Made by a program: the position numbers and the translations under genes. 59,658 bases of DNA, taken from a virus. Every line of letters begins with the position of its first letter. Position 1 is the first letter of the stretch. The DNA is taken from IMG/VR virus record IMGVR_UViG_3300027851_000001, positions 1 through 59,658 of that record, one strand, 5' to 3'. The notes beneath the pieces were generated by a model. It did no database searches and was not told where the DNA came from. It saw only the letters and a program-made list of their open reading frames with translations. Shown piece after piece: positions 9,801 to 18,036 of the stretch.

Positions 9801-10025
9801 GTAACCCACAACTGGTGGACGCTGCGGCTTCGTGCGTGCAGCCAGCATGTCCTGCGTGCCTTGCTCCATCTCAGCCAGCAAGCTGTCCGCTTGCGCGTTG
9901 CTGGACCCCGGAGCGAAGCTGCCGGGCAGACCTCGCTGAACCGGGATACCGAGCGCGCGCTCGGCGCGGGCACCACCCATCAGCGACTGGTCGGCCTGCT
10001 GGTTGTAGTCAAAGACGTTCTGCAT
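3840..10025 (-). CDS. Giant internal virion/polyvalent protein (2,061 aa)
   Basis: This is by far the largest gene, at the distal end of the tail operon where podoviruses encode proteins ejected with the DNA. An N-terminal third rich in Ala, Gly and Pro with a glycine-rich, membrane-like stretch is followed by a zincin-like H-E-T-L-H motif near residue 1010, preceded by S-P-E-E-I-L. A long helical C-terminus (many Lys, Glu and Arg) follows. Large polyvalent phage proteins often combine such protease-like and uncharacterised domains; a role in genome delivery or takeover of the new host is inferred. Its start is preceded by an inverted repeat (10028-10058) that overlaps the only plausible ribosome site. 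Confidence 0.8.
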   Translation of the reverse strand: MQNVFDYNQQADQSLMGGARAERALGIPVQRGLPGSFAPGSSNAQADSLLAEMEQGTQDMLAARTKPQRPPVVGYNPDTEEVFSGGKTFRLDLDQGSANAALLDMDNPDLPPGFTAVYGDSVKQKLVKEYGDLGLVDAFQRRAGQAVGNVGSTMQDLGMEGVGQSMQEWGGALARRNPSHITGATDLMESPGQAATEALGEVAYDVPMAIAQTAVGAKIGAGLGALAAPVTGGASIPLGAFLGGAAGRFIGTLAETYGSVRSEQREAGIDNKGRALAAGSGSAALEALLGPEAAAGNLLGRAMTKQALNTTTGAAARLTGGGMAKYLGKQALIGGAVEGPLTEVPQSAIERWGAEKDLTGDGAMDEYAIGAFKGAVGGAAASPLASVPEYMQAKNFIANLQEDMQIAANPQAPSGQRVAAARRAQDVLRGSSEDPLFNEQLQEFRQKLQYIDTLIVDNAAKEALANGDAVNLLDLAPQRDLFARGDTTVQQPAALETEEPIGVAQPGQDELFGEGGAPTYGADTSFGVSPFERDQTFEGPRLTPEQRVVAGLPALNEVMDQIQAGTLPRAVSDDLTPGQQAALAGPARPVSGALTPGQQVAAAGPDPMTGFQRALQGVTLDLEAPAAPTPVATVVSSPLQGDLSAANEPAADSFTPTLDELEAEWDRDLEEEQARDAAAADSADIEAELDKVLKAQAASTPGKVTGRMNVPQGVLAGVARAVRGNKSPVVYQNKTMNPDVATTTEWSERMRSMVDAAKKVAEAFKALSAHETSMVPSGDAEKDIRSPIASDVALANRKADEGYAKATALRGQLRTAIDNLRDVSGGDMNVEAIVGSLKRRIQESKLKEQDLGKTKADTSLDVNLSQAWAQFKDGALDTVEYSDVVRPRSIRESMELKKRGLTDPPNVVAATEGSTRRPMRQGENESDEKFQQRIEDQLEFGVSGIVSRLQLHGTGYEKLLAAGVGRALRRFIGTPQEPQLAWVAEDVKAYYDPKTNTVYLHKEASPEEILHETLHTALQWYVYQNPDIAEVKMLMQALDKVLAADPATFSPKAAEVVAVLRNVAKGKSKTARLDAVLELISYGSTLYEFRKALKGMETVQEKDTGMSGLSAIWLRITRLVQKFLGVSNTVANDVLDGTVALLEMAAAPGIDAPGKRKGNILKAEVMSGMDPTSSIPELLARPGAQLPSDTDVSRYNKKILPSFLSTKFIFDALGWKYGANKVLEQSDKLAEKVRDDFPGIARWLTYVNTRFAVPVDSRAAFEQYKDDKQAGYKLTERLATFVQRQSPAKIQAIFDYLDGDKQALGDDKATAELADEVVRWRDFYVSRLGNEKASRFFSSGKFSETMLFANTEEQVAGQTFGLRKLNSMLGEKKQVEENLETSWMMLDAQGDPVLDGKYFEVFHMDAAGNKAHDGFMAAEKFDRVGAPAGHMVDQEYVWFHTSFANGKHTFRASMTVKQAVQAQQAEKLSNALRNTMSALANNFASKQFSDSLATYGHSDGHPDNAVAFDSIAHAEDSLKIKIDPALVLKAGSDAARSTQTQHLYRSPHLWVQLPDSDAYGTLKGKLIRSGVWMAMQDMSDRRPATSFRSLNTGMRWFKKAKTVYNPGTHLTNVATNFTLATMHDIPLATVKEAARLMAQYELRPNSMKPAERQLVLAFINSNAMIGDFSSAEVKQSLYNAMRESLEGDTTIMGRLGALTKMEKAKSEALQKHVDKAKGVGGRVDEIITEAYSAEDNVFRMAAFLKHAADLSALHDGKLTAEDLQAAGDFARWAFLDYDIDSKAVRMARQTVLPFISWTYAIIPVMGKIAVHQPWKIANIMLAFAILEHAFQEMAGGDEEDERLRKAGPEYIRDRMFGMGPYVHIRLPFLGDDKSPVYYRLGDYLPWTSVARGQPNGFMGQEWFPSAITPTGPLVSTIITAVAGVDPYFAKPLSPPTDTMWEKFLTRGREIAAQVAPPPVVDFMRGERVDDILKGRKDKPEGFEAVQVAKWFGMKVYSFNEDQAVVAQSRAAKAIMSEYKQEIGRLRRAEARYERPDWARFAERQTELLKRMQEEISELRGE

Positions 10026-10027
10026 GC

Positions 10028-10058
10028 GAATAGCCCCAGTTGTTACTGCGGGCTATTC
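10028..10058 (-). promoter_or_regulatory. Inverted repeat over the ribosome site of the giant virion gene
   Basis: Two perfect 9-base arms (GAATAGCCC and GGGCTATTC) separated by 13 bases sit 2 bases upstream of the ATG at 10025. On the minus strand the proximal arm contains CTGGGGC, the only Shine-Dalgarno-like stretch for this gene, so folding would hide it. There is no U-tract, so it is not a classical terminator. Confidence 0.5.
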
Positions 10059-10073
10059 TACCGGCGTGTCAAC

Positions 10074-11873
10074 TCACTGGATAGGCCGCAGCGTGCTCGG
10101 GCCCGCCAGATCGCCGACGCCGCCGGGCACCACCTCGAACACCCCGCGCGTGGTGCGCACCATGGCTGCGCCGTTTACCGGGTTGAACTCGACGCCCTTG
10201 ACGTCGTTCTCGCTGAGCTGGTACTTCATCAGCTCGCTCTGCATGTCCATCTGCCCCTTGGCCGCGATCTCGCGCAGCTTGTTGAGGCCCTTGACCTGCT
10301 CGGTGGCGACGCTCTCCTGCACCTTGTATCCGGCCTTGCGGTCCTCGGCGGCGCGTGCGGCCAGCGAACCCGTGAGCACACCGGTGATGTGGGTGATGAG
10401 CGCCATGCGGTCGGCCGGCGGGCTCGCCGCGCGCCAGTTGCCCTGGCCGTCCGGCTTCACCAGCACGAAACCCTCTGGGGTCTGCGTGAACGGAACACCG
10501 GCGGCGCGCGCCAACGAGGTCAGCGCTTGGTCGTTGTCGATCGCCTGCGTGGCCGCGTTGCGGACTTGGATGTCCTGTGCACCAGAGACGATCGTCACCA
10601 GCTTGTCGCGGATGGCCTGTGCCTCGGCGATGTCTTTGGCGTACGGAAGGCGCCGTGCCAGCTCGGAGTGCTGCAGGCGCAGTACACGCAGGGCTTGGTC
10701 GTCCTCGGGGGACAGGCCGGCAACGGTGCCACGGTCCACCGGCTGCGCGCCCTGCGCGACTTGTTGCGGCTGCGGGGCGACGGCTGCGGCGTCCGTGGGG
10801 ATGGGCTGCGCGCCCTGAGCCGCCTGCGCCACCTGCGGTGGTTGTTGCACCGGGAGGCCCGGCGCCGCGGCGGGGGGTTGTGCGCCCATGCGGGCCAGCA
10901 CCTGCTGGGCGTACCCGTTGGTGTCCGGCGCGTTCGGGTTCTTCAGGTCGCGGTAGGTGTTGACTTTGCCGCCCGCGATGGCCTTGGGGCCACCGTAGTA
11001 GTACGCCGCCGCCATGCGGGGGTCGCCGTTCGCAGCCTGCCACGCCTCCTGCATGTACGCCACCGCGCCGGCTTCGTTGTGCTCCGGGTTGCGCCAGTCG
11101 TAGTGCGCCGGGATCTTGCCGTTCGCCTTGAGCCCGTTGAACGTGGACTCCAGAATCTGCCCCTTGCCGAGCGCGCCTGCGTAGTTCGGCCGGCTGGTGT
11201 CCGCAGCGCCGTTGCCCGACTCCTGGCCGAAGATGGCGGCCTTGAACGCGTCGAAGCCACCGCCCTGCTCAGGGGACGCAGGAACCGGTTGTCGCAGCAG
11301 GCGTGCGGATTCCGCCGGGGCTTCACCGCGGCGCGTGTCGGTCGTAGGATTTTTCCGAACCAGTTCAGAAAGTCGGCGCTGCTGCGCGCCGCGGTTCGCG
11401 GTGGCCCGGCTGGGCTCGTCGGCGCGCTGCGCCATGGCGATGGACTGCGCGTCGTAGCCGCTTGTGGCCAGCTTGCCGGGCTTCTGTGGCGGCGCTTGGC
11501 GCGCGAGACGCGACGACTCCGCCATGCTCTGGTCCGGTGCGGCACCGGTGGGCTTGTTGACCTCGCGGTAGCGCGACGCCTTCATCGGGTTCACCTCGAT
11601 GCCGGGCTTCACCGTGGGCTGCGTGGCCGGCGCCTGGGGCGCCGCGGGGGTATTCATGCCCCACGTGCCGCCGGACGGCAAATCGACGAAGCCGGGGATG
11701 TCCTGCTGCGCGTCGGCCTTACCTCGCGCTTGGCGGTCGCGCTCGGTGGCGGCATCTGCGTCCTGCTGGCGCATGCGCTGCAGATTACGGATCTCCTGCT
11801 CCCACCGGCGGTTCGAGGACTCGACCTGCCGCGTCTCGCGGTTGGCTGTACTGATTGCGTTGAGCCAGCTCAT
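10074..11873 (-). CDS. Internal virion protein with lytic transglycosylase domain (599 aa)
   Basis: A central SLT-type domain (roughly residues 205-330) has the catalytic glutamate in F-G-Q-E-S-G (about residue 219), then G-K-G-Q-I-L and A-A-Y-Y-Y-G-G-P, the usual order in soluble lytic transglycosylases. The flanks are Gln/Ala/Pro-rich and partly coiled. This arrangement is known for podovirus virion proteins that locally open peptidoglycan during DNA entry. It lies between two other probable internal proteins. Confidence 0.85.
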   Translation of the reverse strand: MSWLNAISTANRETRQVESSNRRWEQEIRNLQRMRQQDADAATERDRQARGKADAQQDIPGFVDLPSGGTWGMNTPAAPQAPATQPTVKPGIEVNPMKASRYREVNKPTGAAPDQSMAESSRLARQAPPQKPGKLATSGYDAQSIAMAQRADEPSRATANRGAQQRRLSELVRKNPTTDTRRGEAPAESARLLRQPVPASPEQGGGFDAFKAAIFGQESGNGAADTSRPNYAGALGKGQILESTFNGLKANGKIPAHYDWRNPEHNEAGAVAYMQEAWQAANGDPRMAAAYYYGGPKAIAGGKVNTYRDLKNPNAPDTNGYAQQVLARMGAQPPAAAPGLPVQQPPQVAQAAQGAQPIPTDAAAVAPQPQQVAQGAQPVDRGTVAGLSPEDDQALRVLRLQHSELARRLPYAKDIAEAQAIRDKLVTIVSGAQDIQVRNAATQAIDNDQALTSLARAAGVPFTQTPEGFVLVKPDGQGNWRAASPPADRMALITHITGVLTGSLAARAAEDRKAGYKVQESVATEQVKGLNKLREIAAKGQMDMQSELMKYQLSENDVKGVEFNPVNGAAMVRTTRGVFEVVPGGVGDLAGPSTLRPIQ

Positions 11874-11880
11874 AGGAACC

Positions 11881-13134
11881 TCATTTCACACGGCTTTCGG
11901 TGGACGTTCCCAGCGGGTTGCCGAGGTAGTAATTCAGCAGGTCTTGGATGGCGTTGGAGTTACCGGCCGCCTGATCGTTGTAGTAGCTCGCCAAGTCGCT
12001 GTTCGACTGCGCGCTGCTCGGCATGGACATGCTGGGCAGGCTCTGGCTGGCCAGCGCGGTGTAATTGCTGCCGAGCCCCTTGGCGGACGACAGCGCGCCA
12101 CCTTGCGCCGAGCGCCCGGTGTCGAGGCCCTTCATGTAGCCCGTGCTGGCGTTGGTGCTGCCCGCCACCTTGGCGCGGCGCACTTCGGCGTCGATGGCGG
12201 ACTGGCTCTTGCCTTGGCGGGCCATGCGGCTCTGCGTGTCCTGCACCGCGCGCCCGGTGGCGGCGGCCTCGGTAGCGTAGCCGCGAATACCCAGCTCCTG
12301 CGGGTTGTACAGGCTGCGCGCCTCGTTGCCCGACTGCTGCGCCTGCCGGTTCCAGTAATCTGCCTGTGCGTTGTTGCGGTTCACGGCACTGGACTGAGAC
12401 GCCTGCGACCGGTGCTGCGCACCCTGTGCGGCACGCATGTTCTCCAGCTGCGTGCGGTACATCTCCTCTTTCATCTCGCGCTCACGTGCCCGGTCGGCCA
12501 GTGTCTGCTCCATGAGCTGGTCGGAGCGCTTCTGGTCTTTGCGCGCGGCGAACATGCCGGCGACACCGATACCGAGGCGGGCGAGGTCAGCGTTTTCCCG
12601 AGCGAACTCCCGGGTCGCCTTGAAGCCGTCTTTCACTGCCCCTAGCGGCCCGCCGCTCTCGCCATCCCGTGCGGCGACGAGCATGGCCTCGCCCTTCTTC
12701 TCTGCGTCATCATCCACACCAGCGCCGCCCATCATGCCCGTGGTGCTGCTGGATGCAGTCGGCGTGCTGGCGCCGACACTCATGTCGTACCCGCTAGCCC
12801 CGTTCGCGCCAAACTGGCCTTGGCCAGCGGTATACCCGCCCGCCTGCTGCAGCGCGACGCTGTTGGCGTCACCTGCGCCGGACCACCATGCGCCGGTGGT
12901 ATCCGGCTGCGGGTTCCAGTCGGACCAGCCCTGCGTGTCCCAGTTGGTCTGGCCGCCCCAGTCGTAGCTGCCGTCGTCCCAGCCGCCACCGCCTGCGTTG
13001 TAGTCCACGCCGGGGTCGTAGCCGCCGTTGTCGTAGCTGCCCCAGTCGAAGTCAGCGTTCAGGTCCCAGTTGTCGTCCGTTACGGGCTGGCTCCACTCGG
13101 ACCAGCCCATGTCGTCCCAATTGAATTCACCCAT
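11881..13134 (-). CDS. Probable internal virion protein (417 aa)
   Basis: The N-terminal 130 residues are Trp/Asp/Gly/Tyr-rich low complexity (repeated D-W-G and W-D motifs). The rest is long amphipathic helix with many Arg, Gln and Glu (A-R-K-D-Q-K-R-S-D-Q) and an Ala/Ser/Gly-rich end. I infer an ejected protein from its position between the transglycosylase gene and another large Gly-rich gene. No catalytic motif is visible. Confidence 0.65.
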   Translation of the reverse strand: MGEFNWDDMGWSEWSQPVTDDNWDLNADFDWGSYDNGGYDPGVDYNAGGGGWDDGSYDWGGQTNWDTQGWSDWNPQPDTTGAWWSGAGDANSVALQQAGGYTAGQGQFGANGASGYDMSVGASTPTASSSTTGMMGGAGVDDDAEKKGEAMLVAARDGESGGPLGAVKDGFKATREFARENADLARLGIGVAGMFAARKDQKRSDQLMEQTLADRAREREMKEEMYRTQLENMRAAQGAQHRSQASQSSAVNRNNAQADYWNRQAQQSGNEARSLYNPQELGIRGYATEAAATGRAVQDTQSRMARQGKSQSAIDAEVRRAKVAGSTNASTGYMKGLDTGRSAQGGALSSAKGLGSNYTALASQSLPSMSMPSSAQSNSDLASYYNDQAAGNSNAIQDLLNYYLGNPLGTSTESRVK

Positions 13135-13137
13135 GGT

Positions 13138-14940
13138 TTACTCCTGACCCACTTGTGTGTATTTGCGCAGCAGGCCATCGAAGAAATCGCGGCCCTTGGC
13201 CCGCACGACGTGCGCCGGGATGATGTACTCGTCCGTAGCCACCTTCACAGGAGCGCCAGAGGTCTCGTTGACCGTGCCGATGGAATCGCTGCGGCCGGTG
13301 CCCGGACCGCGGATGTAGCCACCGTTGCCGAAACCGGGGACAGGTTGCTCTACCTGCGCCTGATCCATGCCGGGGACCATGCCCGGTTCGGTGGCGGGCA
13401 TCTGCGCCTGCAGCGCCTTGGAGATCACCATGATGTTGGTGATGACGGATGGGTCGAACGCGGCTGGCAGCGGGGTCATGCCCTGCTGCGCCACGAAGGC
13501 GCGCAGTTGCGGGTACAGCGCCGGGTTGTACATGGCGGCCTCGGCCACACGGCCCAGGGTCATGACTTCCTCGGGGGTCAGTTCCCCGGACTCCATGAGC
13601 GACATGGGCAGGGCAAGCAGTTGCTGCACCGCTTGCGGGTCACGCAGGGTCTGCTGCACGCGGGTCTGCACGTCGCGCTCGTCCGGGGCCGAGCCCATGG
13701 GGACGCCCATCGGCACCTGCCCGCCGTTGTTGAAGCGCATCGGGCGCGGCTGCCGGTTGGCTTGGGGGAGTCCGGGGCGAGAGAAGCCGCGCGAGGTAGC
13801 CATGCCGCCGTCCGCAGCGAAACCGCGGTTCCCGGGACCACTGCCGCCGAAGCCGCCGCCCGCACTGTTGTTGGTGCCGCCGAAGTTGCCGGTACGCCCG
13901 CCCTGCCCCCCGCGGTCGGTCATATTGGCGATGTTGCGCTGCGCCTGATCGAGGCTGGCACGGTTCTCGGCGGACATGTCACCCCAGCCCGGTTCTCCGC
14001 CGGGCAGGCTGTCCGGCACGTTTGGCAGGCCGAGGTTTGCACCGCCGTATGATTCGTTGGACACGCGGTTTCCCGGCGTGCCGGCGGGGGCGTTGCGGCC
14101 GACCTGTGCTTGCGCCTGGGCCCGAGCAGCGGCCTGGGCTTGCGCCACGCGCGCCGCGAGTGCTGCACGAGTGGTGACGTTCACACCGGTGGCGCTGGGG
14201 GCACCGGGCTGGCCCTCGTCCTGCGTCGCCATGTTAACGTTCTGCGCCAACCCGAGCACGCCGCGCACCTCGGAGGGAGCCTGCGCCACCGCGTAGCTGG
14301 CCGCCGTTCCGAGCGCGCCTCGCATCGTCGGGTCGTTATCCGGGTTGTCGTCGAACTGCCGGCGCGCGCCGCCAATAGCGTCCGCGCCAAGTTGCAACGC
14401 GCCGCTCGGAGCACCCATGGCGCCGCCGGCCATGCCGAGGAAACCGCTCATGTCCGCATCCTCGCCCGCAGCGAGGGACGCTTGGTGCCGGCGCGTGGCC
14501 GAGTCCATGCCGCTGATCATGCCGGCCGCCATGCCGATGGGGCCCGGGATCGCGCGACCCCACTGCGCCGCGCCGAGGATGCCACGGCTGAGCGCCGTCT
14601 CCGGGCCGCCCGTGCTGCTGATATTGCTGTGCCCACCGGGGGCCTGCATGTTCGGCACTGTGGTGTCCACCGACGTCAGGCCAGCGCCGGGGGCCTCGCG
14701 GTCAGACGCCGCCGGGTTCGAGAAGCCGGGGTCCAGTTGCGTCACGCGCGCTGCCGCACGAGGGGGCGGCTGGCGCCGCGGAGCCATCTGGGCGCCAACA
14801 CCGCCGGGGCGGCGCAGCGAGGCGCCAACGCGCTGGCCCACGTCACCGAAGTAGTCGATGCCGCTCTCGGGTCCACGCATGCCCACCGAGGGCCCCGACA
14901 CAGGACGGGGGTTGAGAGATTGTTCGAGCATGTTGGCCAT
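13138..14940 (-). CDS. Probable internal virion protein, Gly/Pro/Ala-rich (600 aa)
   Basis: The composition is dominated by Gly, Ala, Pro, Asn and Arg in the first 400 residues (glycine-rich runs such as G-G-F-G-G-S-G-P-G). A more ordered helical C-terminus follows, with an N-E-T-S-G-A-P-V-K-V-A-T-D-E-Y-I-I-P-A-H-V-V segment that is common at the ends of podovirus ejected proteins. No enzyme motif is visible. It starts 1 bp after its upstream neighbour's stop, so it is part of the tail operon. Confidence 0.65.
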   Translation of the reverse strand: MANMLEQSLNPRPVSGPSVGMRGPESGIDYFGDVGQRVGASLRRPGGVGAQMAPRRQPPPRAAARVTQLDPGFSNPAASDREAPGAGLTSVDTTVPNMQAPGGHSNISSTGGPETALSRGILGAAQWGRAIPGPIGMAAGMISGMDSATRRHQASLAAGEDADMSGFLGMAGGAMGAPSGALQLGADAIGGARRQFDDNPDNDPTMRGALGTAASYAVAQAPSEVRGVLGLAQNVNMATQDEGQPGAPSATGVNVTTRAALAARVAQAQAAARAQAQAQVGRNAPAGTPGNRVSNESYGGANLGLPNVPDSLPGGEPGWGDMSAENRASLDQAQRNIANMTDRGGQGGRTGNFGGTNNSAGGGFGGSGPGNRGFAADGGMATSRGFSRPGLPQANRQPRPMRFNNGGQVPMGVPMGSAPDERDVQTRVQQTLRDPQAVQQLLALPMSLMESGELTPEEVMTLGRVAEAAMYNPALYPQLRAFVAQQGMTPLPAAFDPSVITNIMVISKALQAQMPATEPGMVPGMDQAQVEQPVPGFGNGGYIRGPGTGRSDSIGTVNETSGAPVKVATDEYIIPAHVVRAKGRDFFDGLLRKYTQVGQE

Positions 14941-14941
14941 A

Positions 14942-15289
14942 TCAGCGCCTCGTGTTGGTGAGCAGCGCGTTCAGCGCATCTTGGATTTTAGCCACGTCGG
15001 TGGCTAGCTGTTGCACATCGTTGAGCAGTTTGACGTAATCCTGCAGCTGCGGCACGTTGATGATGCCAGAACCGGTGTCGATGGCGTAGAAGTCGCCGCG
15101 TGCGGACAGCTGCCGCATCTCCTGGCGCTCCGCCGGCTCCACGCCGATGGTGTCGTTGGTAACGGCCCGGCCGGGGCCGCGCTGCCCCATGAGGATCTCA
15201 AGGTTCTCTTTCAGCGCCAGCAGCAAGTCGTATTGCCACTGCGGCATCTTCTCCATGGGCAGTGCTGGGATGCCTTGGTACTGGGCCAT
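14942..15289 (-). CDS. Small virion-operon protein (115 aa)
   Basis: The protein has a short N-terminus (M-A-Q-Y-Q-G-I-P-A-L-P) and a C-terminal helix (V-Q-Q-L-A-T-D-V-A-K-I) that may be a coiled coil. It overlaps the stop of the nozzle-like gene by one base (TGATG), implying coupled translation with tail components. Function unknown. Confidence 0.65.
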   Translation of the reverse strand: MAQYQGIPALPMEKMPQWQYDLLLALKENLEILMGQRGPGRAVTNDTIGVEPAERQEMRQLSARGDFYAIDTGSGIINVPQLQDYVKLLNDVQQLATDVAKIQDALNALLTNTRR

Positions 15290-17319
15290 CAGGCGCCTCG
15301 CAGTCCAGCAGGGGTCTCTGCGATGTGGATGGCGCGAACGCGCACGTTGGACGACACCTCGACCTCGAACGTGTCGGATCGGTACCCGGTGGGCAGGCGG
15401 AACGGCAGATTGTCCAGCCGCGTGGAGGAGAACACCAGCTGTTTGTCGACGTAGAACTTGAACGACACGAACTTCTGCGGGCTCACGAGGTCGGTCAGGC
15501 GACTGCCGCCAAGGTACAACTCGCCGACGTCGTCACCGCCCAGATCGCCGCCGGCTTCCCCCGTGTCTATGATCGCTTGGTTCGCCGCCTCGATGGCAGC
15601 GTTTTCCGTGGCGATCGCGTCGTCGTCCTGCCCCTCATAGTCAGCAATGACCCGGGCGGCACCGAAGTTCAGGTACTGCTTGACCGTGAACACCTTGGAT
15701 TTCCAGCTCACCGAGGTGAAGCCTACGTTCGGCGAGTTCCACAGGTACAGCGCGCCGTCGTGAGCGTAGTAGAACTCGTCGTTCAGCGCGCGGTAGTGCG
15801 CGGCGGTGAACTTGATGTCCGTCTGCACGAGGTGGCCGCCGACCTCGTCGTTGCGCTCGAACATGAACGTGTGGGTGCCGTCCGAGCCGAAGTACCGGCC
15901 CCGGTAATAGGCTCCGTACAGGGTGTTCGGGTTCACTGCCGCCACCCACGATGGCCAGCTGTGCACGTTCTTGGTCAGGTAGTCGACACCGATGGTGGTC
16001 GAGTACGCAGCCAAGCCGCCGGCAGACGCCCATACCACGCCGAAGCCGACGTTGGTCACAGAGCGCTTGGAGTTGCACGGCAGGATGTAGTCCGTGCGCC
16101 GGATGGAGACCGCTTCGGGGTTGTTGCCGTCCACCACCCATGGCGTGCGGTCTGTAAGCACCAGCAGTGTGGTGCCGTACGCGCCCAGGGCCACAATCGG
16201 GGCGTCCACCGTCTGGCGGAACTTGATGGGCCACGCGTGGGGCTTGCCCGGCTCACAGAAACACAGCGTGTTGCCGAAGAACCCCACCATCATGTTGTTG
16301 TGGATGGAGAGCAGGCCCTGCATGCTTGCGTCCGGGGCGTCGTACTCCTCGGACTCCAGTGTGTTGTCCAGGGTCAGCACGTCCACGTCGTCCACGAAAG
16401 ACGTCGTGCCAAGCGCAACTTCGCCGACGCGGAAGTATGTGGTGCCGTTGACCCCCGCCACGGTGCGGTAGATTCGCACCATCATGCCCGTCGTCTGGTA
16501 CCCGGAGCCGTGCGGCCAGGACGCCGGGAGCCCGGTCACGGTGACGGACTGGCCCTCTTTGATGAAGATGGTGGCGGACGGCTCGGACGGCACAGACTCC
16601 TCGTCCCACGCTGTCAGGTACGTGAACACGTAGTTGCGTGGGAGTGTGTTGCCGGCGAGGTTGATCCGGCCGGCGGTGTCCGCGGTAGACGCCTCGGCGG
16701 CGCCGAAGCTGAAGAACGTGAACGCGGTCGCGTTTTCGACCGTGACGCGCACGTTGGTGAGGTTGTACCCGGTGCCGCCGAAGCTGGTCGTCGTGGCGTA
16801 GTCGCCCGTGGTCAGGCCGTGCGCAGCCGAGGTGACGATGCGCGCCGTGTTGCCTGCGTCGCGCGAGCGGGTGGAGGACGATTTCTGCGTGAACGTGGCT
16901 GCCGTGGCCACCGGGATGTTTGTCGGGAGCGGCAGGCCCAGCACGTAGGAGGCGGCCGGGTAGTTCGGGCCGGATGTAGCCAGATCGTACGTCGTCACCT
17001 TCGGCGCACCGTCGCCGGTGTAGTACATGCGCTGGGTCTCGTCGGCGTCCTCCACCTGCGCCACGGCTACATCCACGTCGGTGGTCCAGTGCAGCCACGC
17101 CAGTTCGCCCGTGATCGGGTCCGCCAGCGGGTAGATGGAGAGGATGTCGCCGACCTTGGTGAACGCCTGGATACGCTCGGCGCGGCGGTACGGCAGCAGG
17201 TCGCCGGAGGACAGGTCGAGGTTGAACGCGTACTGGGCGACGGTGTCGGGCAGCAGCTCGGGGCTGATCTTGGGCGCTTCACCGAAGAAGCGCTGGATTT
17301 TCATTGCTACGCCGGCCAT
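15289..17319 (-). CDS. Tail nozzle/stabilisation-like protein (676 aa)
   Basis: It starts with K-I-Q-R-F-F-G-E-A-P-K-I-S-P-E-L-L-P and continues Q-Y-A-F-N-L-D-L-S-S-G-D-L-L-P-Y-R. This opening recurs in large beta-rich podovirus proteins that cap the short tail, like T7 gp12 or P22 stabilisation protein (family resemblance from memory). The body is beta-strand rich with aromatic patches. The position between the lysis genes and the internal virion proteins fits a tail component. An in-frame ATG at 17304 is an alternative start; GAGGTAAG before 17319 supports the longer form. Confidence 0.65.
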   Translation of the reverse strand: MAGVAMKIQRFFGEAPKISPELLPDTVAQYAFNLDLSSGDLLPYRRAERIQAFTKVGDILSIYPLADPITGELAWLHWTTDVDVAVAQVEDADETQRMYYTGDGAPKVTTYDLATSGPNYPAASYVLGLPLPTNIPVATAATFTQKSSSTRSRDAGNTARIVTSAAHGLTTGDYATTTSFGGTGYNLTNVRVTVENATAFTFFSFGAAEASTADTAGRINLAGNTLPRNYVFTYLTAWDEESVPSEPSATIFIKEGQSVTVTGLPASWPHGSGYQTTGMMVRIYRTVAGVNGTTYFRVGEVALGTTSFVDDVDVLTLDNTLESEEYDAPDASMQGLLSIHNNMMVGFFGNTLCFCEPGKPHAWPIKFRQTVDAPIVALGAYGTTLLVLTDRTPWVVDGNNPEAVSIRRTDYILPCNSKRSVTNVGFGVVWASAGGLAAYSTTIGVDYLTKNVHSWPSWVAAVNPNTLYGAYYRGRYFGSDGTHTFMFERNDEVGGHLVQTDIKFTAAHYRALNDEFYYAHDGALYLWNSPNVGFTSVSWKSKVFTVKQYLNFGAARVIADYEGQDDDAIATENAAIEAANQAIIDTGEAGGDLGGDDVGELYLGGSRLTDLVSPQKFVSFKFYVDKQLVFSSTRLDNLPFRLPTGYRSDTFEVEVSSNVRVRAIHIAETPAGLRGA

Positions 17320-17409
17320 GACTTACCTCGGCGGTTGGGGTGGGCGTAGGTGGGCTGCAGCAACATGCGGAGATTGTATCCGCGCGTCACCGCAGCCGCT
17401 AGTGGGTAC

Positions 17410-18036
17410 TCACTCTGCTGTGGCAGGCGGCACAGCCTCGATGCGGATCTTGTCCGCCGTTGCGCGGTCAAGCGCAGCCGGGTCGTTGCGGGTGCCCACC
17501 AGATCGCGCATGAGCGAGTTGTTGCTCTGCGTGGTGAACGTGGACACAGCAGCGTTGGTCTCGATGCTCAGCTTGGCGATCTCGGACGTCTTGTCGATCT
17601 GGTACCACGGGATCAGCACGGACGCAGCGGTTTCCTTGATCTCGCGCCAGATTTTCAGGCCAGTGGACTCCACCTTGGGAGGGGGAGCGAGCGCGTAGCC
17701 AGCGCCTCCGATCTGTGGCGGTGGTGCGTATACCCGGAACGACTTGGCATCGATGGTGATGGGTTTTCCGTCGTGCGCCTCCATCTCCACCAGGGGCATG
17801 GACGAGCCCTTGGTGCCGACGCCTGCGATGGCCTTGATCGCGCCGTAGTAGTCCCGGTTCATGAGCACCGTGGCCGCGTCCGAGGACGACATGCCGGCAG
17901 TGACGCCCTTGGCCGTGGAGGTGTTCTCGTCGCTGATGGTCTCCGTGACCTTGACGAGGGGGTCGGCGAGGCCGGCAAAGTCGAAGCCGGCGCAGCCGGA
18001 TAGACCGAGGACAGCGATGAGCAGAAAGCGTTTCAT
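17410..18036 (-). CDS. Outer-membrane-type lipoprotein (208 aa)
   Basis: A start at 18036 gives M-K-R-F-L-L-I-A-V-L-G-L-S-G-C, a clear signal peptide with a lipobox (L-S-G-C, Cys15). The preceding AAAGGAACCCC is a good ribosome site. The longer ORF frame to 18144 lacks one and would bury the signal. The gene overlaps the secreted HNH gene by ATGA and ends the lysis cluster. It could be a spanin-like, superinfection-exclusion or late membrane protein; the mature part (about 193 aa) is too long for a typical Rz1. Confidence 0.7.
   Translation of the reverse strand: MKRFLLIAVLGLSGCAGFDFAGLADPLVKVTETISDENTSTAKGVTAGMSSSDAATVLMNRDYYGAIKAIAGVGTKGSSMPLVEMEAHDGKPITIDAKSFRVYAPPPQIGGAGYALAPPPKVESTGLKIWREIKETAASVLIPWYQIDKTSEIAKLSIETNAAVSTFTTQSNNSLMRDLVGTRNDPAALDRATADKIRIEAVPPATAE

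Noticed and set aside
5682-12275. Plus-strand ORFs of 787 and 1,150 codons
   Set aside because: They lie opposite the giant virion gene and its neighbours. Length is explained by high GC; composition is low complexity and no domain is visible.
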